Shown: positions 1 through 7,556, numbered from the stretch's first letter. The stretch is DNA of 24,352 bases from an uncultured Pedobacter sp. (GCA_946478755.1 CAMLDJ010000056.1:1-24352); one strand, 5' to 3'. Numbers and translations: made by a program. Notes: generated by a model from the letters alone, not told the origin.

Positions 1-1800
1 TTCTTTAGCGATCTGAACAGGTGTTTCACCGATATGCCCCTGTTTTTTCCATTCTTTTTCAGCATACTCTATGATCATTTCACCTTCCGGCGCTTCAGAT
101 TCGTACATTAAAGTGAATAAGCCATAGCGGTAAGGGTTGATCAGCTGTGTCATCAGCATGCCCAGGGTTAAGGTCTGCCTGTTCCCATCGGTAATTCCAT
201 ATCGCCGAAGCAATTTGGGGGAAATCTCTCCGGATTCTTCATAAGCATTCAGAATCGCTTTTCCTGCAGTTACATCAGTGCCATATTTGTTAGCCAGTTC
301 CTGTCCCCAATAATTGATCTCCTGCCCCCTATCCCATTTGGAATTCCAGGCATACCTTCCCCATTCTTTATACCAGATCCAGTCCCTTTCTACCTGAAGT
401 TGCCGTTCACTAATCTTGTCTGCCGTATATGGCCAATCCCAATAACCGGATTGCGGGTAAAGGTGTAATCCTTTCGCTCCATAGATCTTATTCATCGCCT
501 GAACTGATTTTTGTATAAAATCTGCCGATCCATAACGGAAGGGTTCCAGATTAGCCAGAATATGTACGTTGGCAATATGGACCGTACCAATGTCACTTAA
601 TTTTCTGTGCAGCGCTGCCCAGCTACCCCTCGGGGCATATGTGGTCAGTGCTTCACCATTATACTTATTTTCAGTATATAAATTCTTGTATAATGGCAAT
701 GATGCCGCCATTACACGTGGCGCATCTGTATCATGTGCCCTCAAAACAATCGGCGGTTCGTTTTTAATACCGGCAGCTTTTAATCCGTCCTTTACGCCGG
801 GAATTATCGTCTTGGTAAACCAGTCCACATCGTCCTGTCCTACCCCTTCCATCGCTTCGCCCAAGGCTACCAATAAGCCTACATTCGGGTATTTTTCAAC
901 GAATGCCGCTATGGATTTGCGGGTATAATCAGCTATTAAAGGTATAATCGGGCGGTTTCTATCCTGCGTTTTTAGTCCGTGCTTATCGGCAAAAGGTTTC
1001 GGGATAATGATGTTATAAAACATTTGAATCACCCAAATTCCTCGTTTGTCTGCTTCCTCCGTTAGAAATCTAAATATCTCTTCATTCTTTTTAAATGTTG
1101 CATCATCCACCTCTACAGCATAAGGGTAATCTTTAAGTCGCACCAGCGATGAAAAAGGATGGCCATTCCACAGGTAAAGCGAATTGTAACGGTTCTCTAC
1201 CATCATGTCCAGATAGCGGACCCATAGGGCCTTATCATAAAACCATGGAAAAGTTTCGGGCGTATAAGGATATTCATATACATCCCTTCCAGGTAAATAT
1301 TCCGGCTTCTGCAGTCCGATGCAAGTCCCGCGTAATACCATTTCCGGCTGATCAGTTATGGAAATCGCTTCCGGAAGCTTAGCTTTTGCTTTAATTTCAT
1401 CGGCAAGTTCCATACAACCATATAAAGTACCCGAATGATCTGTCCCTGTGATGACCAGGTTTTTATTTTGGGTATAGGTAATGCTAAACCCCTCTTTCCC
1501 TGGCTGTTTAGCCTGGCTTCCTCCGTTAGACGGTAAACCAGCCAGCAGCTGATCACCCCTGGTGCCTATAATGATCAGCTCATTGCCGTTAGGTAATTTG
1601 TCCTTTTGTACAATCTTAACATCATAGCCAATTAAGGATAAAGACTTAGCCAGTTTTTCCGCTCCAAACTTCACTCTGGGACTGCTTTGTACAGGAATAA
1701 CAAGCGTACGCTTATTTTTTTTATAGGTGACCTCCGCATTTGACTCAGTCGCGCTGAAAAGCAAGAGACATATAAAAATAAGGATGTTGAAATTTCTCAT
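1..1800 (-). CDS. Secreted glycoside hydrolase-like protein, GH67/GH20-type N-terminus (3' part missing)
   Basis: An uninterrupted frame of 600 codons reads from the ATG at 1798-1800 to the window edge, so the C-terminus lies outside. Residues 1-22 form a signal peptide (MRNFNILIFICLLLFSATES). Residues of about 25-130 look like the small alpha/beta domain that precedes the barrel in GH67 alpha-glucuronidases and GH20 enzymes, with a run of predicted strands ending in TGTDHSGTLYGCMELAD. A TIM-barrel-like part follows, including the segments MMVENRYNSLYLWNGHPF, ADKRGIWVIQMFYN and NVGLLVALGEAMEG. The acidic residues of the last segment are plausible catalytic candidates. Related Bacteroidota proteins act on uronic-acid-containing plant glycans; the exact substrate is inferred and unknown here. 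The gene lies 162 bp downstream of the LuxR-type regulator on the same strand and has its own candidate promoter at 1869-1876. Confidence 0.7.
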   Translation of the reverse strand, partial: MRNFNILIFICLLLFSATESNAEVTYKKNKRTLVIPVQSSPRVKFGAEKLAKSLSLIGYDVKIVQKDKLPNGNELIIIGTRGDQLLAGLPSNGGSQAKQPGKEGFSITYTQNKNLVITGTDHSGTLYGCMELADEIKAKAKLPEAISITDQPEMVLRGTCIGLQKPEYLPGRDVYEYPYTPETFPWFYDKALWVRYLDMMVENRYNSLYLWNGHPFSSLVRLKDYPYAVEVDDATFKKNEEIFRFLTEEADKRGIWVIQMFYNIIIPKPFADKHGLKTQDRNRPIIPLIADYTRKSIAAFVEKYPNVGLLVALGEAMEGVGQDDVDWFTKTIIPGVKDGLKAAGIKNEPPIVLRAHDTDAPRVMAASLPLYKNLYTENKYNGEALTTYAPRGSWAALHRKLSDIGTVHIANVHILANLEPFRYGSADFIQKSVQAMNKIYGAKGLHLYPQSGYWDWPYTADKISERQLQVERDWIWYKEWGRYAWNSKWDRGQEINYWGQELANKYGTDVTAGKAILNAYEESGEISPKLLRRYGITDGNRQTLTLGMLMTQLINPYRYGLFTLMYESEAPEGEMIIEYAEKEWKKQGHIGETPVQIAKE

Positions 1801-1868
1801 TTAATATGGGTTTCAGAAATCTGAAGCTTTAATAAGAATCAGATTATATTTGGTTTTGTGTGCAATTT

Positions 1869-1876
1869 CAAATATA
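1869..1876 (-). promoter_or_regulatory. Candidate -7 element (TATATTTG) for the glycoside hydrolase gene
   Basis: The minus strand reads TATATTTG, an exact match to the Bacteroidota -7 consensus TAnnTTTG, giving a leader of about 60 nt. No good TTTG lies at the expected -33 distance, so this is only half a promoter. A 14-bp palindrome, TTCAGA-AA-TCTGAA on the plus strand (1812-1825), sits in the leader and could be an operator or RNA hairpin. Confidence 0.4.
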
Positions 1877-1962
1877 GGAACCGAGGGAAAATCTTTACTG
1901 TAGCATTTCCCCAAAATACTATAGGATGTTATCACCAGCCCATTTTGGTTGTAAAAAAACTG

Positions 1963-2661
1963 TTATATTAGGTCGAAAGCCCTTGCGTACTGACAAATTT
2001 CATAATACGAGCTTGTGTTCAACTTTTGTTTGATGTTCTTACGGTGGGTCTTGACTGTGTGCTGGGCAATAAACAGATTCTCAGCCGTTTCTGCTGAGGT
2101 TTTCCCTAAAGCCATCCAGGAAAGCACCTCACGTTCCCTTTTTGTCAATTTAGCAAAAATATGTAGGTTACGCCGTAAAAAATTGTTTTCTTCCAATAAC
2201 CGGGACGCCTTGGCCGTCATATGATGCATGGCATCTATAGGGAAAGACATGGTGATGGTTAGCACCGGCTTCCTGGCCTCATCCCTTAAAAGGATTTTGG
2301 TACTACTCATGTGCCACTTCCAGTCGTCAAGACCAGATAACCTGACCTGCTGAAAATAGACAACGTATTCTTCGTCATTATTGCGTTCAAGTAAACCTAA
2401 TATTTTAGGTACGTAATCTTTCGCATCATCCATGTTAAAGTATATCCCATAGTATTCTTCAGGGCTAAGCCCGGTTACTTCCTCCAAACAGATATTTAGA
2501 TCTTTCAAGCCTCTTTCAGACATCCAGACGACCTTACCCTGCAAATTATGAACAATGACTACTCCCGGTAGCCGACCGGCAAGGGCTGTTATTTCTGCTA
2601 TAGCAGCATTCACCTTGTCAGGGCACATCAGATTCTCCGTAAGCTTTGAGGCTTTATTCAT
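1963..2661 (-). CDS. PAS-LuxR family transcriptional regulator
   Basis: A 232-aa cytoplasmic protein. Residues of about 20-140 fit a PAS-like sensor fold (VVIVHNLQGKVVWMS and the following strands). Residues of about 150-170 are a short helical linker (LLEENNFLRRNLHIF). The last 60 residues are a LuxR/GerE helix-turn-helix with the hallmark LTKREREVLSWMALG, followed by AHTVKTH-type recognition helix residues (IAQHTVKTHRKNI). There is no receiver domain, so it probably senses a ligand or partner directly. It lies upstream of the glycoside hydrolase on the same strand and is divergent from the lipoprotein at 2820. An inverted repeat at 2691-2713 just upstream could be its own operator. The target genes are unknown. 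Confidence 0.85.
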   Translation of the reverse strand: MNKASKLTENLMCPDKVNAAIAEITALAGRLPGVVIVHNLQGKVVWMSERGLKDLNICLEEVTGLSPEEYYGIYFNMDDAKDYVPKILGLLERNNDEEYVVYFQQVRLSGLDDWKWHMSSTKILLRDEARKPVLTITMSFPIDAMHHMTAKASRLLEENNFLRRNLHIFAKLTKREREVLSWMALGKTSAETAENLFIAQHTVKTHRKNIKQKLNTSSYYEICQYARAFDLI

Positions 2662-2690
2662 ATGAGGTTACATTTAGATGGTTCCTGTAA

Positions 2691-2713
2691 AAATACCTAT
2701 TAAGGGGTATTTC
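2691..2713. promoter_or_regulatory. Inverted repeat in the divergent regulator/lipoprotein intergenic region
   Basis: Perfect 7-bp arms AAATACC and GGTATTT are separated by 9 bp. They lie 30 bp upstream of the LuxR-type gene and overlap a -7-like TATTTTTA on the minus strand (2688-2695). The position would suit autoregulation; this is inference. Confidence 0.35.
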
Positions 2714-2819
2714 CTGCATAGTTATAAAAACGTTTTTTTGCGCAAGTATCTAATTTCCTCCAAAATGAGATTTTAAATACTAATAATCAATCATTTAACA
2801 AAAATAAACAAAAAAAATT

Positions 2820-3236
2820 ATGAAGAATTTTACTTTACTGGTATTACTGATGGCTTTTGCAACCTTTACAGGCTGTAAAAAAGATGATGAAGAAAGTCAG
2901 CAGAAAGACATCGTCGGAAAGTGGTTTGTAAAAAAAACCGTTGAAAAAGAAATAGAAAATGGGGTGACCACCTCTGAAGAAACGGAGACAAACTATAATG
3001 AAAGTGATTATTTTGAATTCAAAAGTGATGGCAAAGTCGACACTTCGTTTGACGGATACCAATCTAGCGGAGTATACCAGGTGAAATCTAACAATCGCCT
3101 TGCATTTACCGACGAGGATGGCGATGTGGAAGATTATGAGATCAAAAAGCTGAATTCGAGTGAACTGGTTCTTTACCTCGAAGACGAAGATGGACCAAAC
3201 GCAAAAGAAACCTTCGAAGTTACTTTTAGAAAATAA
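2820..3236 (+). CDS. Lipocalin-like surface lipoprotein
   Basis: 138 aa. Residues 1-18 form a lipoprotein signal peptide with lipobox TFTGC, and Cys19 is the lipidation site. The tail after it, KKDDEE, resembles the acidic export signal that sends Bacteroidota lipoproteins to the cell surface. Residues of about 30-138 begin with IVGKWFVKK and alternate strands rich in Asp/Glu (YFEFKSDGKVDTSFDGYQ), the pattern of the small lipocalin-like lipoproteins widespread in this phylum. No ligand is known for this group. The gene is monocistronic, with an A-rich upstream region and a strong terminator 30 bp downstream. Confidence 0.8.
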   Translation: MKNFTLLVLLMAFATFTGCKKDDEESQQKDIVGKWFVKKTVEKEIENGVTTSEETETNYNESDYFEFKSDGKVDTSFDGYQSSGVYQVKSNNRLAFTDEDGDVEDYEIKKLNSSELVLYLEDEDGPNAKETFEVTFRK

Positions 3237-3265
3237 TACCCGAGCACCCGTTTGCTCCATAAACT

Positions 3266-3305
3266 AAACAAAACCCCGGTTGCTGAGGCAGCCGGGGTTT
3301 TGTTT
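3266..3305. terminator. Strong bidirectional rho-independent terminator
   Basis: Perfect 14-bp arms (AAACAAAACCCCGG and its complement) flank a 12-nt loop in which TGC and GCA can pair further. The stem is GC-rich at the loop end and A/T-rich at the base, giving a U-tract in either direction. It separates the lipoprotein (plus) from the convergent subtilase (minus). Confidence 0.9.
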
Positions 3306-3321
3306 AGTCGCCTGATGTCCG

Positions 3322-4659
3322 TTATTTCGTCCCCGACATTTTTTCGGCCATCAGCAAAGCATCATAAGCATTTACAATCCCCCCTGTTCTGCACAATTCG
3401 GTCATGGCAACTTTCTTACCGTCCGATTTAGGTCTGGTAACCGGAAAATCAATCTTCGTAACTGATTGTTCGATGATAAACTTGATCTGCTTCGCGCTAA
3501 GATCCGGATAATAGCTTTTGATCAAAGCTGCAATACCGGCAACTACAGGCGTAGCCATGCTAGTACCAGAAAGCGGACTGTACTTATTTTCTGGCAATGT
3601 GGAGTAAATGGCCACCCCTGGTGCAAATACATCAACAGTCTTAGCGCCATAGTTGCTGAAAGGAGCAATTAAACCAGCTTCTGTCGCACCACTTGCCCCG
3701 ACAGTGATCATATTTGGCGCCCTTTTGTTCCCTTTCATATAGAATGGAGTTGGATAATGCGGCAGACGATCAATATCGCTACCGTCGTTTCCTGCGGCGT
3801 TAACGATTAATACGCCTTTCTTTTCCGCATAACGGATCGCGTCTTCTACCATTTTACGTTCCGGCGATACACTTTTTCCGAAACTCATATTGATGATCTG
3901 TGCACCATTATCAACCGCATAGCGAATTCCCAGGGCCACATCCTTGTCGTGCTCATCGCCATTTGGCACTGCACGTACCCCCATCAGTTTTACTGCGGCC
4001 GCGATACCCTCCATTCCTTTGCCGTTACCGCGCTCAGCACCTATAATTCCAGCCACGTGTGTACCATGAAAATAAGGCTCACCTATTAAATTTGAATTTC
4101 CATAAAAGCGGTCTTTGATATTAAAATAATCATCTTTTACTTCTTTCCCTCTGTAGTCAACCGGAGGGATACTATCTGCTTTTTTTAACAGGCTTTTACT
4201 TAGCAACCAGGAGCGATAATGCTGTAAATCCTTCTTCTTAACCTGTTTTTCATTTTCAATGCCAGCAAACTGATCTTTGTAGCGGTAATAAACGCGCTGG
4301 TATTCTATGCTTTCCTTGGTCACCTGCCCCCTGGCACCCCCCAAAAAATTCCAGCCCCGGACATCACCTTTGTAACCGTTACCATCTACATCAAATTGTC
4401 CAGGCTTTTCCTTAAGATTTCTCCAGAGATTGGCCTGCAAGTCTTCGTGTAGGGTATCTATACCACCATCTAATATCGCCACGACAACACTTGTAGGTGT
4501 TTTGTTTTTCAACAATTCATTATAGGCCTTAAGAACGCCGGTACCATACACCTGGTCTGCATCTTTAGCCTGCAGGTGCCAATTCTGCGGTGGCGGTTGC
4601 TGCTGAGCGATGCTTAACAAAGGGACAAGCAGTCCGAGCACCATCGTAAGTTTCTTCAT
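3322..4659 (-). CDS. Secreted S8 family subtilisin-like serine protease
   Basis: 445 aa. A signal peptide covers residues 1-19 (MKKLTMVLGLLVPLLSIAQQ). The full catalytic triad is visible: Asp64 in AILDGGIDTLHEDL, His198 in HGTHVAG and Ser367 in SGTSMATPVVAGIAAL, with oxyanion Asn291 in AAGNDGSD. An insertion of roughly 100 residues, mostly charged and helical (about 105-190), separates the Asp and His blocks, as in other Bacteroidota periplasmic or secreted subtilases. There is no recognisable inhibitor propeptide and no C-terminal sorting domain, since the protein ends soon after the last helix. It probably degrades proteins in the envelope or outside the cell. It is convergent with the 2820 lipoprotein and transcribed alone. 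Confidence 0.92.
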   Translation of the reverse strand: MKKLTMVLGLLVPLLSIAQQQPPPQNWHLQAKDADQVYGTGVLKAYNELLKNKTPTSVVVAILDGGIDTLHEDLQANLWRNLKEKPGQFDVDGNGYKGDVRGWNFLGGARGQVTKESIEYQRVYYRYKDQFAGIENEKQVKKKDLQHYRSWLLSKSLLKKADSIPPVDYRGKEVKDDYFNIKDRFYGNSNLIGEPYFHGTHVAGIIGAERGNGKGMEGIAAAVKLMGVRAVPNGDEHDKDVALGIRYAVDNGAQIINMSFGKSVSPERKMVEDAIRYAEKKGVLIVNAAGNDGSDIDRLPHYPTPFYMKGNKRAPNMITVGASGATEAGLIAPFSNYGAKTVDVFAPGVAIYSTLPENKYSPLSGTSMATPVVAGIAALIKSYYPDLSAKQIKFIIEQSVTKIDFPVTRPKSDGKKVAMTELCRTGGIVNAYDALLMAEKMSGTK

Positions 4660-5032
4660 GTGAATTTCATTAGTTGCTGCAACTTACATATATTTCTGAA
4701 ATTTTCCATATTTCTACACGCCGGCGAATCCGAGCGGAAGCAGGAGCACAAGGTTTACATGCAGAGATGTAAAAACGATTACTTTTTTCCGGAAACGAGA
4801 ACAAAACAAATACGGATTCTTTTGGGATGCTTTGGCATACCCGTGGACGACTTGCGCCAAAACTTCTGCAGCGCAGAAGCTGACACCGAGCGAAACTCTG
4901 GTGTTATTGCTGTTCCTTTACTCATACCTATAATTTTTCAATGCTCAAAAATACTATTTTTTTTAGCAAATCACTACTTGTTATAAGTATAGATCCGCGA
5001 CAGCAATGAACACGATGAGCACGATAAGTGCG
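4660..5032. other. Gene-free stretch between the subtilase and the CoiA-like gene
   Basis: I see no convincing gene in these 373 bases. They hold a near-palindrome, AGTTGC-A-GCAACT (4672-4684, minus-strand reading), 12 bp upstream of the subtilase start, and a hairpin at 4863-4879 (CTTCTGC-AGC-GCAGAAG). On the minus strand that hairpin is followed by TTTT, so it may terminate the CoiA-like transcript about 150 nt after its stop. Confidence 0.5.
4863..4879 (-). terminator. Weak candidate terminator hairpin downstream of the CoiA-like gene
   Basis: 7-bp perfect arms with a 3-nt loop, followed on the minus strand by GTTTTGG. The U-run is short and the hairpin lies far from the stop codon, so the call is tentative. 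Confidence 0.3.
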
Positions 5033-5662
5033 CTACGGTTGTATATACCGGCTGATGAAATCCTTTCTGGCGATCATATGTAAGTAAGCATAATTTCCCG
5101 ATAGCTGTGCCCGCTGCTTCAGCTGATACAGGAAGTGACCGCCCAAATCCACAATGATCGGGCACCTGGCCTGATACCATACCCGATGCGGATTCTTCCA
5201 GCAAAAGGAGTAATAATGACTGCTGAGGGGAATGGTTCTTAATTCCGGGTGATGAAAATTCAAAACCTTAGGCCTTCCCTGCAGCAGATCCTTTTTTCTG
5301 ATCACCGACAAATGATCGGTATGACAAAATTCAAATTCAGAAAGCCGGGGGTCGTTCACGTCTGGTAAATGTTTCAGGATCCTGAAGCCTTTGAATTTCT
5401 TGCCGTTCAGCACCCAGATCAGGTTTGCGTAATAGGCCTCCCTGCTTTTAAGCTCTTCTATACAAATAGGCGAATTCTGAAATTCAATGGTTGTCCCGCA
5501 TGGTGTGTATATATCTGCACGATGCAACTCTCCCAGGTCTTTATCCGCAAAACTTACTTCCCGGCAAGCCGAAGGGAATGCATTTTTCCAATTGCGGTGC
5601 CAGGGAGTTTCTCCATATGTAGGAAGACTGGATTTCATATTAAATGCTGATAATTTTAGCAT
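5033..5662 (-). CDS. Competence protein CoiA-like nuclease-fold protein
   Basis: 209 aa from the first ATG. The central segment HRADIYT...TTIEFQNSPICIEEL matches the core of the CoiA nuclease-like family (PD-(D/E)XK superfamily), with likely metal ligands Asp50, Glu60 and Gln62. It continues as in CoiA, with SREAYYANLIWVLNGKKF. CoiA acts in natural transformation in Firmicutes, while many Bacteroidota carry stand-alone relatives of unknown role. The C-terminal third has several aromatic and basic residues and no other known domain. The upstream promoter (5667-5697) would place the transcription start at about 5660, inside the first ATG, so the internal ATG at 5636-5638 (MKSSLPTYGE, 201 aa) is a serious alternative start. 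Confidence 0.72.
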   Translation of the reverse strand: MLKLSAFNMKSSLPTYGETPWHRNWKNAFPSACREVSFADKDLGELHRADIYTPCGTTIEFQNSPICIEELKSREAYYANLIWVLNGKKFKGFRILKHLPDVNDPRLSEFEFCHTDHLSVIRKKDLLQGRPKVLNFHHPELRTIPLSSHYYSFCWKNPHRVWYQARCPIIVDLGGHFLYQLKQRAQLSGNYAYLHMIARKDFISRYIQP

Positions 5663-5666
5663 CTCG

Positions 5667-5697
5667 CAAAACTATACTAATCTTATTAGCAGTCAAA
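5667..5697 (-). promoter_or_regulatory. Consensus Bacteroidota promoter of the CoiA-like gene
   Basis: On the minus strand, TTTG (5694-5697), a 19-bp spacer and TAGTTTTG (5667-5674) match the primary sigma factor consensus TTTG-N19-TAnnTTTG at every specified base. The predicted transcription start lies at about 5660. The region upstream is A/T-rich and includes the palindrome ATTTTATAAAAT (5700-5711). Confidence 0.7.
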
Positions 5698-5795
5698 ATA
5701 TTTTATAAAATTTCAGAATACAATTAATCAATCCAACTAATTATGACTTCTGTCAATTACTGGCACGCAATTGGTATAAATCCAATAAACATCAC

Positions 5796-5966
5796 ATGAA
5801 GAAGATATATTTTATAGCCGCCATGTCTGGCATTTTGCTTTTCAGTTCTTGTTACACCACAAGAACTGCCGGCAATAGTGGAAAGGTTCCTCCGGGGCAA
5901 GCAAAAAAGGCTACGGGATCGAAATCCGCTAGACCCTTTGCACCCGGACAACAGAAAAAGCATTAA
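5796..5966 (+). CDS. Small lipoprotein with a Gly/Lys/Gln-rich PPGQAKK...PFAPGQQKKH tail
   Basis: A 56-aa reading frame. A signal peptide, MKKIYFIAAMSGILLFSSC, carries lipobox LFSSC and lipidated Cys19. The mature part is only 37 residues: a short linker, then VPPGQAKKATGSKSARPF and APGQQKKH. I recognise this tail from very small conserved Bacteroidota lipoproteins that databases sometimes name quinol oxidase subunit 4, a label that nothing in the sequence supports. The function is unknown. It converges with the basic exported protein at 6043, and a hairpin at 5999-6026 lies between them. Confidence 0.75.
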   Translation: MKKIYFIAAMSGILLFSSCYTTRTAGNSGKVPPGQAKKATGSKSARPFAPGQQKKH

Positions 5967-5998
5967 TTGTTGAACTTATCATCCAAGGTCATTAAATT

Positions 5999-6026
5999 GT
6001 AAACGCCTCCATGTTGAGGCGTTTAC
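5999..6026. terminator. Bidirectional stem-loop between convergent genes
   Basis: 11-bp perfect arms GTAAACGCCTC and GAGGCGTTTAC with loop CATGTT. There is no long U-tract on either side, but the A/T-rich stem base and the position between two converging genes (33 bp after one stop, 17 bp after the other) fit a shared terminator. Confidence 0.65.
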
Positions 6027-6042
6027 GATTGTAAAACAGCAT

Positions 6043-6576
6043 TTAGTGTTTTCCTTTGCCGTTTCCCTTATCCCCCGACTTGGAATTTCCTTTGCGATTT
6101 CCTTTAAAATTCCCTTTGCCTGATGAAGACGGGCCAGCTTTGCCACTTCCTTTAAATTGATACTTAGGGTGTCCCTTAACCACATAGTATTTTGGATCAT
6201 TACTTTTTAAAATGACCGCCTGACCGCGGTTAGATTTATACCTGGAATATTTAACTTTCTGTTCTTTAAATCTCAGATAGGGTTTTGGTGAGTTGATCAC
6301 GACTTTATAACCATTATACAGGTCATAATTGCGGTATGTCGCCGGCAGTGCCGAACTAAATACCCATGTGCCGTTGTTCAAATAAATGAATTGTCTTTTT
6401 GGAACATAATAATAGCTCTCTATGTCCGGCAGGTAATAATAATCCACGTGATCATAGCCTGTCGGGCCCCACAGTGGCTGGGAGCCGATATTGACATTCA
6501 GGCTTACCTGTGCAGAAGACCTGTAAGGCATAAAGCTATATGCAGCTAACAGGATTAAAAACAACAAGTTTTTCAT
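6043..6576 (-). CDS. Exported hypothetical protein with a basic Gly/Lys/Asn-rich C-terminal tail
   Basis: 177 aa from the ATG at 6574-6576, which gives a clean signal peptide (MKNLLFLILLAAYSFMPY...SSAQ). The frame extends 22 codons upstream to 6642, but that extension runs through a terminator hairpin (6604-6648) and is unlikely to be translated. The mature domain (about 25-120) has QPLWGPTGYDHVDYYYLPD and further Tyr-rich strands ending in KYYVVKGHPKYQ. It resembles a conserved Bacteroidota exported family of unknown function. The last 45 residues are low-complexity Gly, Lys, Ser and Asn. The tail could bind an anionic surface or nucleic acid; this is inference. It is convergent with the small lipoprotein. 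Confidence 0.75.
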   Translation of the reverse strand: MKNLLFLILLAAYSFMPYRSSAQVSLNVNIGSQPLWGPTGYDHVDYYYLPDIESYYYVPKRQFIYLNNGTWVFSSALPATYRNYDLYNGYKVVINSPKPYLRFKEQKVKYSRYKSNRGQAVILKSNDPKYYVVKGHPKYQFKGSGKAGPSSSGKGNFKGNRKGNSKSGDKGNGKGKH

Positions 6577-6603
6577 TTTATACAGATTAGGTTTATCATC
6601 AAA

Positions 6604-6648
6604 AAAGGCTGATACCGGGCCCCCATGGCATCCGGTAATCAAGCCTTT
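6604..6648 (-). terminator. Rho-independent terminator of the DUF4382 lipoprotein gene
   Basis: Arms AAAGGCTGATACCGG (6604-6618) and CCGGTAATCAAGCCTTT (6632-6648) pair with two single-base bulges around a 13-nt loop. On the minus strand the stem ends in a T6 run. It lies about 75 bp after the stop at 6722 and about 28 bp before the start of the next minus-strand gene. Confidence 0.75.
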
Positions 6649-6660
6649 CTACTATTTGGT

Positions 6661-6697
6661 ACGTATTATCTTGAGACGTATGGTTAATACGTATTAT
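6661..6697. repeat. Short ACGTAT repeats in the spacer after the DUF4382 gene
   Basis: ACGTATTAT occurs at 6661-6669 and again at 6689-6697, with a partial copy ACGTATGG at 6676-6683. The last copy is part of a 10-bp palindrome, AATACGTATT (6686-6695). No function is evident. Confidence 0.35.
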
Positions 6698-6721
6698 TGG
6701 CTAATATGGTTTTGTGATTAC

Positions 6722-7522
6722 TTATTGCTTAAGAACAACGGTACCCAGGTTATTGTTTTGACCAATGCTTACCGCAACATTGGTAATGGTGCTGTCCTTA
6801 TAACCCACAACAGGAACGAATTTTACAGCATAACTTCCCGTGGCAAGACCACCTATAGTAAATTTACCTGTAAGCGGATCAGCAACCGTTCCTACTGTAT
6901 CTGTTCCGGCAATAGCCAATACCTCAGGATGGGCCAGTAAAGGCATTACAGTTCCAGATATCAGTCCCGAAGTTGCGGCAGTAAGCCCCCTTACCACCGG
7001 CTTAAGCAAATATTTGCCATTACCGGTACGTACAATAGATTTAGCTGCGTCAAAATCAAGCAATAGCGAATAAGTTGCTCCGGCAACCAACTCGGGGTTC
7101 TCCTTAAGCTTTACTTTCCAGCCCGCAGATTGTGCACTTGGCGTTGTAAGCGCATGCGAAATACCGCCTACTACAATAGTGTTTTCTGAATCGTTCAGCA
7201 CCAGCCGGATCTCGGTAATCTCTCCGCCTGGCATTTCTCCGGAAGCAACCAGAATATCGGGGTTACTGCTTCCAATCCTGAAATCCAAAATATTAAAGAT
7301 ATTTGTTGTTGCAGTAAAGGTATAAGGTTTATCATCTGAAATGAGTATAACTTCCTTAACACTCAGGTTAATCGCGTCAAAATCCCCGGGGGCATCGGTC
7401 ATCCTGATCTCTATTTTGCTTTTTCCTTTTGAAAAACTGTCATTGCCCTTTTTACAGCCGATCAGGGTAGCAAACCCCGTTAAAAATAAGGCCAAACCGA
7501 CAAATACACTTCCTTTTCTCAT
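6722..7522 (-). CDS. DUF4382 lipoprotein with a carboxypeptidase-regulatory-like C-terminal domain
   Basis: 266 aa from the ATG at 7520-7522; the frame opens 29 codons earlier, but that stretch crosses the regulatory repeats. MRKGSVFVGLALFLTGFATL precedes lipobox LIGC with Cys23. Residues of about 32-180 form a DUF4382 domain, opening IEIRMTDAPGDFDAINLSVKEV. The C-terminal 75 residues (from SGLISGTVMPL) have the Ig-like carboxypeptidase-regulatory pattern: TGKFTIGGLATGSYAVKF and a closing VSIGQNNNLGTVVL. DUF4382 has no established activity. The gene is divergent from the two-component operon at 7726 and shares its symmetric promoter region, so co-regulation with that operon is likely. It ends at the terminator at 6604-6648. 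Confidence 0.85.
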   Translation of the reverse strand: MRKGSVFVGLALFLTGFATLIGCKKGNDSFSKGKSKIEIRMTDAPGDFDAINLSVKEVILISDDKPYTFTATTNIFNILDFRIGSSNPDILVASGEMPGGEITEIRLVLNDSENTIVVGGISHALTTPSAQSAGWKVKLKENPELVAGATYSLLLDFDAAKSIVRTGNGKYLLKPVVRGLTAATSGLISGTVMPLLAHPEVLAIAGTDTVGTVADPLTGKFTIGGLATGSYAVKFVPVVGYKDSTITNVAVSIGQNNNLGTVVLKQ

Positions 7523-7556
7523 AGTTTTAGATTTTAAGTATAACATAATTATTACA

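Noticed and set aside
2844..3260. 138-codon minus-strand frame opposite the 2820 lipoprotein
   Set aside because: The plus-strand frame has a lipoprotein signal and a terminator; the minus frame is Phe-rich and lacks any feature.
4660..4986. 108-codon plus-strand frame upstream of the subtilase
   Set aside because: Cys- and Phe-rich composition with no domain or codon pattern of a real gene. It starts exactly at the subtilase promoter region and no promoter serves it.
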